64,000 nucleotides of DNA from positions 20,518 to 84,517 of the forward strand of contig NZ_KB893983.1 in NCBI RefSeq assembly GCF_000374345.1, given 5' to 3'. Positions 48,671 to 57,374 of the stretch are shown here, in pieces. Every line of letters starts with the position of its first letter. The stretch's first letter is position 1. The notes under the pieces are model-generated. The model was not told the origin of the DNA. It made no database searches and was given only the letters and a program-made list of their open reading frames with translations. Origin of the DNA: Heyndrickxia acidiproducens DSM 23148. GTDB taxonomy: Bacteria > Bacillota > Bacilli > Bacillales > Bacillaceae_C. A program made the translations under genes and the position numbers.

Positions 48671-48730
48671 AGTACGCGTGAACTTGTGATTTCTTAGTAC
48701 GCGTGAATTTGTGATTTAGGCGCGCGTAAA
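48671..48730. repeat. 25-bp direct repeats
   Basis: AGTACGCGTGAACTTGTGAT at 48671 recurs with one change at 48696, and a decayed part (GGCGCGCGTAAAG) follows at 48719. They lie between the yugI terminator and the convergent yuzA gene. Confidence 0.6.
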
Positions 48731-48790
48731 GGTATTTTTAGAGGAAAAGGGCAGGACTTTGTATCGTCCTGTCCCTGTAATCTTTTTGGT

Positions 48791-49021
48791 TCAACTAGTA
48801 GGTTTGGTTTGTGCAGAGCGTTCGGATTCGGTATCCGGTTTGAATAACAGGCCCAAGTTGATCAATCCGCATATGCCGATGATGCCGTAAATAATTCTTG
48901 ATAGGGCGGAATTGTCGCCAAAGATGGCCGCCACCAAATCAAAGTTAAAAAAACCGATGAGGCCCCAGTTGATCGCACCAATAATCGTTAAAACCAAAGC
49001 AATTCGTTGCACAGCACTCAT
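48791..49021 (-). CDS. yuzA: DUF378 membrane protein YuzA
   Basis: A 76-residue membrane protein. Two helices lie at about 5-28 (IALVLTIIGAINWGLIGFF) and 40-60 (SRIIYGIIGICGLINLGLLF), typical of DUF378. The function is unknown. The pairing with pgi on the other strand matches B. subtilis yuzA-yugL. The start ATG 49021 has GGAGG 9 nt upstream. The polar tail is short. Confidence 0.88.
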   Translation of the reverse strand: MSAVQRIALVLTIIGAINWGLIGFFNFDLVAAIFGDNSALSRIIYGIIGICGLINLGLLFKPDTESERSAQTKPTS

Positions 49022-49114
49022 AATTTTACCTCCTTATTCAATCGTACAAGCATAGGATGCCGCAAATGGGTGATCCTTATTCATGCAGGAAATGTGAGAA
49101 ATTCGTTACATTCC

Positions 49115-49143
49115 TTGATAAAAGGGTAAAGATTCGATAAAGT
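49115..49143 (+). promoter_or_regulatory. Promoter of pgi
   Basis: TTGATA (49115-49120), a 17-bp spacer and TAAAGT (49138-49143), 34 bp before the start codon. Confidence 0.6.
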
Positions 49144-49177
49144 GGAAGTTGGTAAATCTAAATTTGGAGGGAAACAG

Positions 49178-50524
49178 ATGACGCATATTCAATTTGACTA
49201 TTCAAAAGCGCTTTCGTTCTTCAACGAGCATGAAATTACATATTTAAGCGAACCAATCAAATTAGCGCACGAGCTTTTACATGAAAAAAAAGGTGTCGGA
49301 AACGATTTTACCGGCTGGCTGAGCCTGCCGAAAGACTATGATAAAGAAGAATTTGCCCGCATTCAAAAAGCAGCTGCAAAAATCCAAAATGATTCTGATG
49401 TGCTGCTTGTTATCGGGATTGGCGGATCCTATTTGGGCGCCCGGGCTGCGATTGAAATGTTAAACCACAGCTTTATGAATGTGCTGCCAAAAGAAAAACG
49501 CAAAACGCCGCAAATCTTTTTCCTGGGTAACAGCATCAGCTCCACATATATGAAAGATTTGATGGATGTGATCGAAGGTAAAGACTTCTCGATCAATGTC
49601 ATTTCTAAATCAGGCACAACAACTGAACCGGCCATTGCTTTCCGGATTTTCAACAAATTATTGAAAGAAAAATACGGCGTACAAGAAGCAAAAGGCCGCG
49701 TTTATGCGACAACAGACCGTGCAAAAGGCGCATTAAAAACATTGGCAGATGAAGAAGGCTACGAAACATTTGTCATTCCGGATGATGTCGGCGGACGTTA
49801 CTCTGTTTTAACCCCTGTCGGCCTGCTGCCAATCGCAGTCAGCGGCGTTGACATTCAAGCTATGATGGACGGGGCTGCAAAAGCAGTGGACGACTTCTCT
49901 GTTCCGGAAGTTTCCGAAAATGTGGCTTATCAATATGCGGCTGTCCGCAATATTTTATATCGCAAAGGCAAAACGATCGAAATGCTGATTAACTACGAAC
50001 CAGGACTGCAATATTTCTCTGAATGGTGGAAACAATTATTCGGCGAAAGCGAAGGGAAAGACCAAAAAGGGATTTATCCTTCTTCCGCCAATTTCTCAAC
50101 CGACTTGCACTCACTCGGCCAATATGTACAGGAAGGCCGCCGCGACTTGTTTGAAACGGTTGTTAAAGTCGAACAAGCCCGCGAAGAATTGACGATTGAC
50201 AGAGAAGATAATGATCTGGACGGTCTAAACTATTTAGCAGACCAGACTGTTGATTTCGTCAATAACAAAGCATTCCAAGGCACATTGTTAGCTCACACAG
50301 ACGGCGGCGTGCCGAATCTGGTTGTGTCAATTCCAAAAACAGATGCCTACACATTCGGCTATCTTGTCTACTTCTTCGAAAAAGCCTGCGCAATCAGCGG
50401 CTACTTAAACGGCGTCAACCCATTTGACCAACCGGGAGTAGAAGCATACAAGAAGAACATGTTTGCATTGCTTGGCAAACCGGGCTACGAAGACTTGAAA
50501 GCTGAATTGGAAAAACGTTTATAA
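49178..50524 (+). CDS. pgi: Glucose-6-phosphate isomerase
   Basis: A 448-residue cytosolic isomerase linking glucose 6-phosphate and fructose 6-phosphate. Signature segments are [52 protein letters not shown] and the catalytic region [18 protein letters not shown]. The start is ATG 49178 with GGAGGG 7 nt upstream. Its length equals that of the B. subtilis enzyme within two residues. A strong terminator follows, and then the 52-bp repeat array 2. Confidence 0.97.
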   Translation: MTHIQFDYSKALSFFNEHEITYLSEPIKLAHELLHEKKGVGNDFTGWLSLPKDYDKEEFARIQKAAAKIQNDSDVLLVIGIGGSYLGARAAIEMLNHSFMNVLPKEKRKTPQIFFLGNSISSTYMKDLMDVIEGKDFSINVISKSGTTTEPAIAFRIFNKLLKEKYGVQEAKGRVYATTDRAKGALKTLADEEGYETFVIPDDVGGRYSVLTPVGLLPIAVSGVDIQAMMDGAAKAVDDFSVPEVSENVAYQYAAVRNILYRKGKTIEMLINYEPGLQYFSEWWKQLFGESEGKDQKGIYPSSANFSTDLHSLGQYVQEGRRDLFETVVKVEQAREELTIDREDNDLDGLNYLADQTVDFVNNKAFQGTLLAHTDGGVPNLVVSIPKTDAYTFGYLVYFFEKACAISGYLNGVNPFDQPGVEAYKKNMFALLGKPGYEDLKAELEKRL

Positions 50525-50555
50525 GAGTAGGGGATTACGAAAAACCCCCAGGTGC

Positions 50556-50596
50556 GGGCCCGTTAAGGAAAAAACTCCTTGACGGGCTTTTTCTGT
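50556..50596 (+). terminator. Terminator of pgi
   Basis: GCCCGTTAAGGA pairs with TCCTTGACGGGC and is followed by TTTTTC. Confidence 0.93.
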
Positions 50597-50688
50597 CTTT
50601 TACCTTGTAAAATGTATCAGAAAAATTGCATTCCCGGTTGTTACAGGAAGAATGAAAGCCGGGAAGGAGGAAAATCTATGGGCGCGGC

Positions 50689-51593
50689 CGTTCATGGGGG
50701 GATGAAAGTTATTTTGGAGAAAATATCGGTCTGGGATAGCGTTCATAGGGGAGATGAAAGCTATTTTGGAGAAAATATTGGGCTGGAATGGCGTTCATAG
50801 GGGGGATGAAAGCTATTTTGAAGAAAATATCGGGCCAGAATGGTGTTCATAGGGCGAATGAAAGCTATCTTGCAGAAAATATCGGGTTGGAGTGGTGTTC
50901 ATAAGGTAAATGAAGGCTATTTTGGAGAAAATATCGGGCCGGGATAGCGTTCATAGGGAAGATGAAAGCTATTTTGCAGAAAATATCGGGCCAGAATGGT
51001 GTTCATAGGGTGAATGAAAGCTATTTTGGAGAAAATATCAGTCTGAAATGGCGTTCATAGGGGGGGATGAAAGCCCGTGCCGGAAGAAAAACAGCACCCG
51101 CGGTCGATCATCAAGGCGATGAAAGCCCGCGCCGGAGGAAAAACAGCACCCGCGGTCGATCATCAAGGCGATGAAAGCCCGCACCGGAAGAAAAACAGCG
51201 CCCACGGTCGTTCATAAAGGGAATGAAAGCCCGCATCGGAAGAAAAACAGCGCCCGCGGTCGTTCATAGGCCGAATAAAAGCCCGTGCCAGAAGAAAAAC
51301 AGCACCCGCGGTCGTTCATAAAGGCAATGAAAGCCCGCACCGGATGAAAAACAGCACCCGCGGTCGATCATCAAGGCGATGAAAGCCCGACCCGGAGAAA
51401 AAACCACGCTCGTGGTCGTTCATCAAGGCGATGAAAGCCCGCACAAGAGAAAAAACCACACCCGCGGTCGTTCATCAAGGGGATGAAAGCCCGGACCGGA
51501 AGAAAAACCACGCCCGCGGTCATTCATCAAGGGAATGAAAGCCCGCGCCGGAAGAAAAACAGTGCCCGCGATCGTTCATAAGGCCGCCCGCCC
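50689..51593. repeat. 52-bp palindromic repeat array 2 (18 cores, two linker types)
   Basis: Eighteen cores CGTTCAT-N7-ATGAAAG follow each other. Fifteen of the seventeen distances are exactly 52 bp, one is 51 and one is 53. Cores from 50689 to 51000 carry linker A (begins CTATTTTGGAGAAAATAT). The core at 51052 is a junction. Later cores carry linker B (begins CCCGCGCCGG and ends CCCGCGGT). The switch is abrupt. The array fills the space between the pgi terminator and the stop codon of the convergent yugO gene. No frame in it looks like a gene. Confidence 0.95.
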
Positions 51594-51600
51594 CAAAAAT

Positions 51601-52614
51601 CTAGCGTCTGCCACCTTTTCCGTTCTCCAGCACGACGAAAAGCTGTTTTTCGTTGCTGATCGTGTAGTCGGGCGGCGGGTTAATCAGCGTTTCATCTCCG
51701 TCCTGGACGCCGATCAGGATCTTTCTTTCTTTTTGCAGCAGCTGGCTTAATTCTTTAACTGTTAAATTTCTCCAGTTTGGCTGAACCGGAATGAAATCGA
51801 GATGGCTCTTTTTTTGCTGGTTCAATAGCGACAAAAGGCTGTCTGACATGCCATTTGAAATTAAACTGTTCAACATAACAAAACTTGTCTGCGTATTGGC
51901 CTGGATGACTTCATCTGCACCAACGCGTTTGGCATTTACAACCTGGCCGGCGGTCTGAATTTCAATAATACAATAAGCATCAGGGCTCATTCCTTTTACT
52001 GCAACCAGCGTCAGAATCGCATTCATGTCAGCCTCTGTTTCTGATTTATGCTGGTCGGACGTGATCAGTACTGCATTTGCACCATGCATATTTGTTTTTT
52101 TCAGTGTCTCATCCAAATAAGGTTTCCCCTTGATAAAATGGACATTGCCGGAGGGGTATGGATTCGTCTCCAATGTTTCATCAATGAGGACAACCGGCTG
52201 TTCCGGCTTGAGTTCCTGGAGCTGCTGAATGACTTTCCGCGCACGTTCATTCCACCCGATGATCACCATTTGCCCCACTCCCGTAAAAATTTCTTTGCCT
52301 TCCATAAATGCATTCTGTCTCGTCGCCGTCGCACTGGCCAGTGATACAAAATAAGCGGACAATACGCCCGCCCCCGATAAAATCAGAATAATCCCGATCA
52401 AGCGCCCTGCGAAGGTAACCGGATAAAGATCTCCGTAGCCTACGGTTGCTGTCGTAATCACTGCCCACCAAATACCGTCAAATATCGTGGGAAAAGTTTT
52501 GGGCTCAACAAAATGGATGGCAAGGCCAAAACCGGAAATCAGCGTAAGCGCCAGCAGCAATATTCTCAACATAATCGGCCAGCGGAGAAACCGGTAATAA
52601 ACGAGATGCAACAT
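51601..52614 (-). CDS. yugO: Potassium channel protein YugO
   Basis: A 337-residue two-TM K+ channel with a cytosolic RCK/TrkA-N domain. The first helix is at about 14-34, the pore helix and filter are TTATVGYGDLYP, and the second helix is at about 75-95. The NAD-type fold IIGWNERARKVIQQL starts near 115. In B. subtilis YugO releases K+ and takes part in biofilm signalling. ATG 52614 has GAGG about 11 nt upstream; GTG 52623 is possible. The stop codon abuts repeat array 2. No mstX is visible. Confidence 0.92.
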   Translation of the reverse strand: MLHLVYYRFLRWPIMLRILLLALTLISGFGLAIHFVEPKTFPTIFDGIWWAVITTATVGYGDLYPVTFAGRLIGIILILSGAGVLSAYFVSLASATATRQNAFMEGKEIFTGVGQMVIIGWNERARKVIQQLQELKPEQPVVLIDETLETNPYPSGNVHFIKGKPYLDETLKKTNMHGANAVLITSDQHKSETEADMNAILTLVAVKGMSPDAYCIIEIQTAGQVVNAKRVGADEVIQANTQTSFVMLNSLISNGMSDSLLSLLNQQKKSHLDFIPVQPNWRNLTVKELSQLLQKERKILIGVQDGDETLINPPPDYTISNEKQLFVVLENGKGGRR

Positions 52615-52733
52615 CTGTCCCACTTCCTCTTAATGTATCTACGGTAGTATTCCCGATATTGAACGGAGATAAAACAGCTGCAGGCAAAACGTATTTCAAA
52701 AGCCATCTTTTAAAAAATTTTTTTAAAAAATAG

Positions 52734-52762
52734 TTGCGCGGTTGTTCAATGCGTTGTATAAT
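52734..52762 (+). promoter_or_regulatory. Promoter of the tRNA genes
   Basis: TTGCGC (52734-52739), a 17-bp spacer and a perfect TATAAT (52757-52762), 51 bp before the first tRNA. Confidence 0.8.
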
Positions 52763-52813
52763 AATTTTGTCGCGATGAAAAGACGGTAAAAATGATTATC
52801 CTGCTTGACACAC

Positions 52814-52886
52814 GGGGCATTAGCTCAGTTGGGAGAGCGCTACATTCGCATTGTAGAGGTCGGCGGTTCGAATCCGCTATGCTCCA
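52814..52886 (+). tRNA. tRNA-Ala (anticodon CGC)
   Basis: A 73-nt cloverleaf. The acceptor GGGGCAT/ATGCTCC carries the G3-T70 wobble pair that identifies tRNA-Ala. The anticodon stem CTACA/TGTAG holds the loop TTCGCAT, so the anticodon is CGC, reading GCG. The CCA end is not encoded. B. subtilis reads GCG with the UGC tRNA, so a dedicated CGC species is unusual. Confidence 0.9.
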
Positions 52887-52910
52887 TTCCCAACTCAATT
52901 ATAATATTTC

Positions 52911-52983
<73 letters not shown>

Positions 52984-52986
52984 TCC

Positions 52987-53025
52987 TGAAAAACGTTCAG
53001 CCTATAAAAGGTTGAGCGTTTTTTT
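52987..53025 (+). terminator. Terminator of the tRNA operon
   Basis: AACGTTCAGCC pairs with GGTTGAGCGTT and is followed by five more T residues. Confidence 0.92.
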
Positions 53026-53042
53026 AGTGCTTTTTCATGTTC

Positions 53043-53071
53043 TTGACGATGCCCTCATATATTGATAAAAA
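53043..53071 (+). promoter_or_regulatory. Promoter of the imino-acid reductase gene
   Basis: TTGACG (53043-53048), a 17-bp spacer and TAAAAA (53066-53071), 25 bp before the start. Confidence 0.55.
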
Positions 53072-53095
53072 GATCCGTACAAATGGGGTGGTGCC

Positions 53096-54064
53096 ATGCT
53101 TGTTTTAAATGAAACAGACATTCTTGGCGCTGTTACGATGAATGATATGATTGCGGCTGTTGAGAGAGCGTATGCCATTTATGAAGACCGTGCTTTTGAA
53201 ATGCCTTTGCGCAGCCATTTGCAGATCCAACAAAACTCGGCCTTGTTTATGCCCTGCGGTACTAAAAAAGCGGCCGGAGCAAAAATTGTCACAGTCTTCC
53301 CGGAAAACAAGATACGGCCAGCCACCCAGGGCATTGTCGTATTAATTGATGAGAAAAATGGTTCCATCAAAGCATTGCTCGATGGTACGGTTTTAACGGG
53401 GCTCAGGACCGGTGCGCTTGGCGGAGCTGCTTCAAAATACCTGGCGCCGGATGAAGCAGGTACTGTCGGCTTAGCCGGCACCGGTTATCAGGGCCTGTAT
53501 CAGCTATTGGCCGTCTGTGCTGTTCGTGACATCCGCGACATTTATTTATACAATCGTTCAGCTGCTAAAATTCCTTCATTTATTCGCAATCTTACAACGC
53601 ATCTTGCAGGAAAACAGATTCAAATGCATGCAGTGGAAAATGCCCGCGAACTTGTCCGGCATTCAGACATCATTATCACTGCAACATCTTCTGCAACCCC
53701 GGTGCTGCCGGATGAGGAAGATCTTTATCAAGGAAAGCTGATCATCGGGATCGGATCCTACCTGCCGCATATGCAGGAATTCCCGGACGGTTTATTAAAA
53801 AATTCAGAGCAAATATTTGTTGACTCACTGGACGCCGTAAAAGAAAGCGGAGATCTCCTTGTCCCGCTTGAAAAAGGCTGGCTGAAGGAAGAACAGATCA
53901 TTCCGTTTTCAAAAGTAGCCGCACAAAAAGTAAAGCCGAAATTAACCGGCACGAAACCGCTTGTATTCAAATCAACAGGAATGGCATTGTTTGACCTGGC
54001 CGCAGCTGAAACAGTTTTTGAAAAAGCGGTGCAGCTGAGGCTGGGCATCAACCTTAAGATGTAA
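53096..54064 (+). CDS. Ornithine cyclodeaminase / mu-crystallin family reductase
   Basis: A 322-residue NAD(P)-dependent protein of the OCD/mu-crystallin family. The dinucleotide motif is GLAGTGYQGLYQLLAV (about 124-139), and the substrate lysine is in AAGAKIVTVFPEN. Members are ornithine cyclodeaminases, alanine dehydrogenases or reductases of cyclic imines such as pyrroline- or piperideine-2-carboxylate. The latter fits the neighbours, an aldehyde dehydrogenase and two flavin amine oxidases, but this is inferred. GGGGTGG precedes the ATG. The gene has its own promoter behind the tRNA terminator. Confidence 0.82.
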   Translation: MLVLNETDILGAVTMNDMIAAVERAYAIYEDRAFEMPLRSHLQIQQNSALFMPCGTKKAAGAKIVTVFPENKIRPATQGIVVLIDEKNGSIKALLDGTVLTGLRTGALGGAASKYLAPDEAGTVGLAGTGYQGLYQLLAVCAVRDIRDIYLYNRSAAKIPSFIRNLTTHLAGKQIQMHAVENARELVRHSDIIITATSSATPVLPDEEDLYQGKLIIGIGSYLPHMQEFPDGLLKNSEQIFVDSLDAVKESGDLLVPLEKGWLKEEQIIPFSKVAAQKVKPKLTGTKPLVFKSTGMALFDLAAAETVFEKAVQLRLGINLKM

Positions 54065-54074
54065 AAGTGGATTT

Positions 54075-54274
54075 CGGGCCTTCCTGCAAGAACTTTCCGC
54101 CTGCATGATTCAAAGGTGTATTAACCAGTTCCTGTATGTTAAATAGCTGTGGAATTTTAAGAATGACCGTTAATTTATCGGGCCTTCCTGCAAGAACTTT
54201 CCGCCTGCATGATTCAAAGCCATTTCCTGTTTGTTAAATAGCTGTGGAATTTTAAGAATGACCGTTAATTGACC
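54075..54274. repeat. Tandem duplication of about 100 bp before the aldehyde dehydrogenase gene
   Basis: Unit 1 (54075-54178) and unit 2 (54179-54274) share CGGGCCTTCCTGCAAGAACT at their starts and GTGGAATTTTAAGAATGACC near their ends. They differ by an 8-bp deletion and a few changes in the middle. The duplicated stretch lies in the leader or promoter region of the gene at 54297. Confidence 0.92.
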
Positions 54275-54296
54275 TTTATTGAAGGGATGTCATGTC

Positions 54297-55778
54297 ATGA
54301 ATCAATATTTGAATTTTATCGATGGCAAATGGTGCGAGCCTTCTACAGGCCGCTATGTTCCGGTGATCAACCCGGCAACCGGCGAACAAATGGGGGAAGT
54401 CGCGCAATCAGCAAAAACTGATGTCAGCCGCGCTGTAGAAGCGGCAAAACAGGCGCAGAAGCAATGGCGGCTTGTTCCGGCTCCCGAGCGCGCCGGCTAC
54501 TTATATAAAGTAGCAGAACTTTTAAAGCAGAGAAAAGAGCAGATTGCCCGCGTACTGACAAGCGAGATGGGAAAAGTAATCAGCGAAGCGCGCGGCGAAG
54601 TCCAGGAAGCCATCGACATGGCCTACTATATGGCAGGAGAAGGGCGCCGCCAGTTCGGGGATACGGTGCCGTCCGAGCTGCGGAATAAATTCGCGATGAG
54701 TGTGCGGGTCCCGGTCGGCGTTGCCGGGCTGATCACGCCATGGAATTTCCCGATTGCGATTGCTTCATGGAAATCACTGCCGGCGCTTGTCACTGGAAAT
54801 GCCGTTATCTGGAAACCGGCGACGGAGACCCCGGCTACCGCATGCGAGTTTGTAAAAATTTACGAAGAAGCCGGGCTGCCAAAAGGGCTTGTGAACCTTG
54901 TTAACGGGTCCGGATCGGAAGTCGGCGAGGCCATGGTCGAGCATCCCGGCATTGATTTGATCTCGTTCACCGGCTCCAATGAAGTCGGCAGAAAAATCAA
55001 TGAACGCGCCGGCGGACTGCTGAAACGGACTTCGCTTGAGATGGGCGGGAAAAATGCAGTCATTGTGCTGGAGGATGCGGATCTGAACCTCGCAGTGGAC
55101 GGCATTCTGTGGGGGGCATTTGGAACCAGCGGGCAAAGGTGCACGGCAACGAGCAGAGTGATTGTCCACCAGGATATTAAGAAGGAGCTGGAAGACAAAC
55201 TGGTTAAGCGGACGGCGGCTTTGAAGAGCGGAAACGGTTTGGACGAAACGGTTGCTGTCGGGCCGGTGATTCATGCTGCAGCACTTCGGCGGATTGATGA
55301 ATATGTGGAGATTGGAAGAAAAGAAGGCGCGAAACTGCTGGCGGGCGGCCATGTCCAATCAGGAGGCGGACTCGAAAACGGCTTTTACTATGCGCCGACA
55401 ATTTTTACGGATGTTACCCCGCAAATGGCGATTGCGCAGGAAGAAATCTTCGGCCCGGTTGTTTCCATTATTCCGGTCCGCAGCCTTGAAGAAGCTGTTG
55501 AGGTGAATAACAGCGTCGAGTTCGGATTATCAAGCGGGATTTTTACAAAAGATGTTAACCGTGCGTTCGAGGCAATGCGCGATCTTGATACGGGCATCGT
55601 ATACGTCAATGCCGGAACAACGGGGGCCGAAATCCATTTGCCGTTTGGCGGGACGAAAGGAACGGGCAACGGCCACCGCGATTCCGGCCCGGCGGCACTG
55701 GATGTTTACACCGAATGGAAGGCTGTCTATGTGGATTTCAGCGGAAAATTGCAGCGTGCGCAAATCGATAACAACTAG
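54297..55778 (+). CDS. NAD(P)-dependent aldehyde dehydrogenase
   Basis: A 493-residue ALDH. The catalytic residues are Cys282 in GQRCTATS, Glu248 in SLEMGGKN and Asn150 in [15 protein letters not shown] is the coenzyme motif. The closest relatives by eye are semialdehyde dehydrogenases (alpha-ketoglutarate semialdehyde or aminoadipate semialdehyde type). Its cluster suggests it finishes the oxidation of an amino acid semialdehyde. ATG 54297 follows AAGGGATG; a TTG at 54279 is unlikely. It is followed by the flavin oxidase gene after 26 bp, so the two are co-transcribed. Confidence 0.9.
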   Translation: MNQYLNFIDGKWCEPSTGRYVPVINPATGEQMGEVAQSAKTDVSRAVEAAKQAQKQWRLVPAPERAGYLYKVAELLKQRKEQIARVLTSEMGKVISEARGEVQEAIDMAYYMAGEGRRQFGDTVPSELRNKFAMSVRVPVGVAGLITPWNFPIAIASWKSLPALVTGNAVIWKPATETPATACEFVKIYEEAGLPKGLVNLVNGSGSEVGEAMVEHPGIDLISFTGSNEVGRKINERAGGLLKRTSLEMGGKNAVIVLEDADLNLAVDGILWGAFGTSGQRCTATSRVIVHQDIKKELEDKLVKRTAALKSGNGLDETVAVGPVIHAAALRRIDEYVEIGRKEGAKLLAGGHVQSGGGLENGFYYAPTIFTDVTPQMAIAQEEIFGPVVSIIPVRSLEEAVEVNNSVEFGLSSGIFTKDVNRAFEAMRDLDTGIVYVNAGTTGAEIHLPFGGTKGTGNGHRDSGPAALDVYTEWKAVYVDFSGKLQRAQIDNN

Positions 55779-55804
55779 CGGATACTGAAAGGGGCGGGCC
55801 CAGG

Positions 55805-56971
55805 ATGGCAAACAGTGCAGATCTGATCATCATTGGCGGCGGAATTATCGGTTCAAGTGTCGCTTACCATCTGCTCCATGACGGCTTCACCGGCAAAATA
55901 ATCGTGTTTGAAAAAGACAGCACCTATGAATTTGCATCCACACCGAGAAGTGCAGGCGGTTTCCGGCAGCTTTTTACAACAGCAGTGAATATCCAAATGA
56001 GCCGGTTCAGCCTGCAGGTTTATAAACAATTTGCAAAAAACATGGCAATCGGCGATGATACGTTCGAAATCGATTTTAAGCAGCGTGGATATTTGTTTCT
56101 TGGAACGGAGACGATGATGCAGCATTTTAAAGAACATGTAAAGATTCAGCATCAAAATGGCGTTTCCTCCGAACTGCTCGGCAAAAAAGAGCTGCTTGAA
56201 ATCATCCCCGAACTCCATACAGATGATCTGGCGGGCGGGCTTTATTGTGCGGAAAGCGGCTATTTGGATCCTTATTCTGTCATGCAAGGTTATATTAAAC
56301 AAGCAAAAAAACTCGGAGCGGAATACCGTTATGAAGAAGTCGGCAGCCTGCTTAGCGGCCAAAACCGCATAAAAGGCGTGCGGCTTACGAACGGTGAAGA
56401 ATGTTTGGCGCCGGTTGTCATCAATTGTGCGGGCGCCTGGGCTTCATCATTAAGCAAAAGAGCAAATATGCCGCTGCCGGTAGAGCCGCTGCCGCGGAGG
56501 ATTTTTTTGTTTGATTGTGAAAAGCCGCTTAAAAATGCGCTGCCGCTGACCATGGACCCGACCGGTGCCTATTTTCGCCATGAAGGAAAGAAGTTTATTG
56601 CCGGTATTGCCGAAGATATGGAGCCGAAAATTGATTTCACCTGGAAACGTTCCGAATTTATTGACCGGATTTGGCCGATCCTTGCCGGGCGCATCCCGAA
56701 TTTTGAAAAAGTGAAAGTGGAGCGGGGCTGGGCCGGGCTGTATGATTACAATACGGTAGACCACAATGCAATTATTGGGGAGTATCCGGGCATGAAAGGC
56801 TATTTTACCGCGTTCGGATTCAGCGGCCACGGGATGCAGCAGGCGCCGGCAGTGGGGAAGGGGATCTCAGAACTGATCAGGACCGGCCGCTATGAAACAA
56901 TTGATTTAACACCATTAAGAGTGGAGCGATTTGCAGAAAACGATCTGGTCGTGGAAGATGCCGTTTATTGA
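55805..56971 (+). CDS. FAD-dependent oxidoreductase, DAO family
   Basis: A 388-residue flavin amine/imine oxidase or dehydrogenase. The FAD site is LIIIGGGIIGSSVAYHL (about 7-23), and the DAO-type C-terminal part FSGHGMQQAPAVGKGISEL closes the flavin fold. Other marks are TPRSAGGFRQLF and VINCAGAWA. Relatives are sarcosine oxidase beta, glycine oxidase and D-amino acid or hydroxyproline dehydrogenases; the substrate is not decided. It is cotranscribed with the ALDH gene. AAAGGGGCGGG precedes the ATG. A short hairpin with ten T residues overlaps the stop. Confidence 0.88.
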   Translation: MANSADLIIIGGGIIGSSVAYHLLHDGFTGKIIVFEKDSTYEFASTPRSAGGFRQLFTTAVNIQMSRFSLQVYKQFAKNMAIGDDTFEIDFKQRGYLFLGTETMMQHFKEHVKIQHQNGVSSELLGKKELLEIIPELHTDDLAGGLYCAESGYLDPYSVMQGYIKQAKKLGAEYRYEEVGSLLSGQNRIKGVRLTNGEECLAPVVINCAGAWASSLSKRANMPLPVEPLPRRIFLFDCEKPLKNALPLTMDPTGAYFRHEGKKFIAGIAEDMEPKIDFTWKRSEFIDRIWPILAGRIPNFEKVKVERGWAGLYDYNTVDHNAIIGEYPGMKGYFTAFGFSGHGMQQAPAVGKGISELIRTGRYETIDLTPLRVERFAENDLVVEDAVY

Positions 56972-56994
56972 AAATGGTGTTTTTTTTTTTGAGT

Positions 56995-57374
56995 AGATCT
57001 GTTAAAGGTAAATGTTGATATTTGATACTTGTGGATTTCTTGAATAATTTGCATTAGGAACAAACTCTCGAGGAGAAGTTTGGAAAAATAGCAACAATTA
57101 TCAAAAATTCTCACTGTTGGTTTGTTATGATTATTTTGAGGTGAGCGAGTTGTATTACAGTGACACTTTTAAAGTACAGGGAAACCTCTAATATTGGTTT
57201 CCTAAATTATATCAAGCAATCAACATTAAAATTTTACAGGGGGTTTGGGAAAAAACGAGGCTGGCGGCCCGGATATAATGGTTTACAACTGTAGTGGCTT
57301 GTAAGCACATTGTTTTTCCAATAAACTTATTTTATAAAAAAATTGTTTTAAAAAAACAGGGAGAAATGAATGCA
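56995..57374. other. AT-rich gap with a possible decayed frame
   Basis: No full gene is present. GAGGTGAG lies before TTG 57150, which opens only 13 codons (to 57191), followed by more sense-like codons beyond the stop. An inverted repeat TTACAA / TTGTAA at about 57283-57304 may be an operator of the next gene, and a TATAAT lies at 57276. I see no other element. Confidence 0.35.

Noticed and set aside
50689..51593. CRISPR array
   Set aside because: The 52-bp units have a repeated core, but the intervening linkers are nearly identical instead of unique, and there are no cas genes.
51535..51750. A 71-codon plus-strand frame crossing the end of array 2 into yugO
   Set aside because: It is formed by repeat sequence and the antisense of yugO, and has no binding site.
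57150..57191. A 13-codon gene with a good ribosome binding site
   Set aside because: Too short to support as a gene; it may be the start of a decayed frame and is noted only with the gap.
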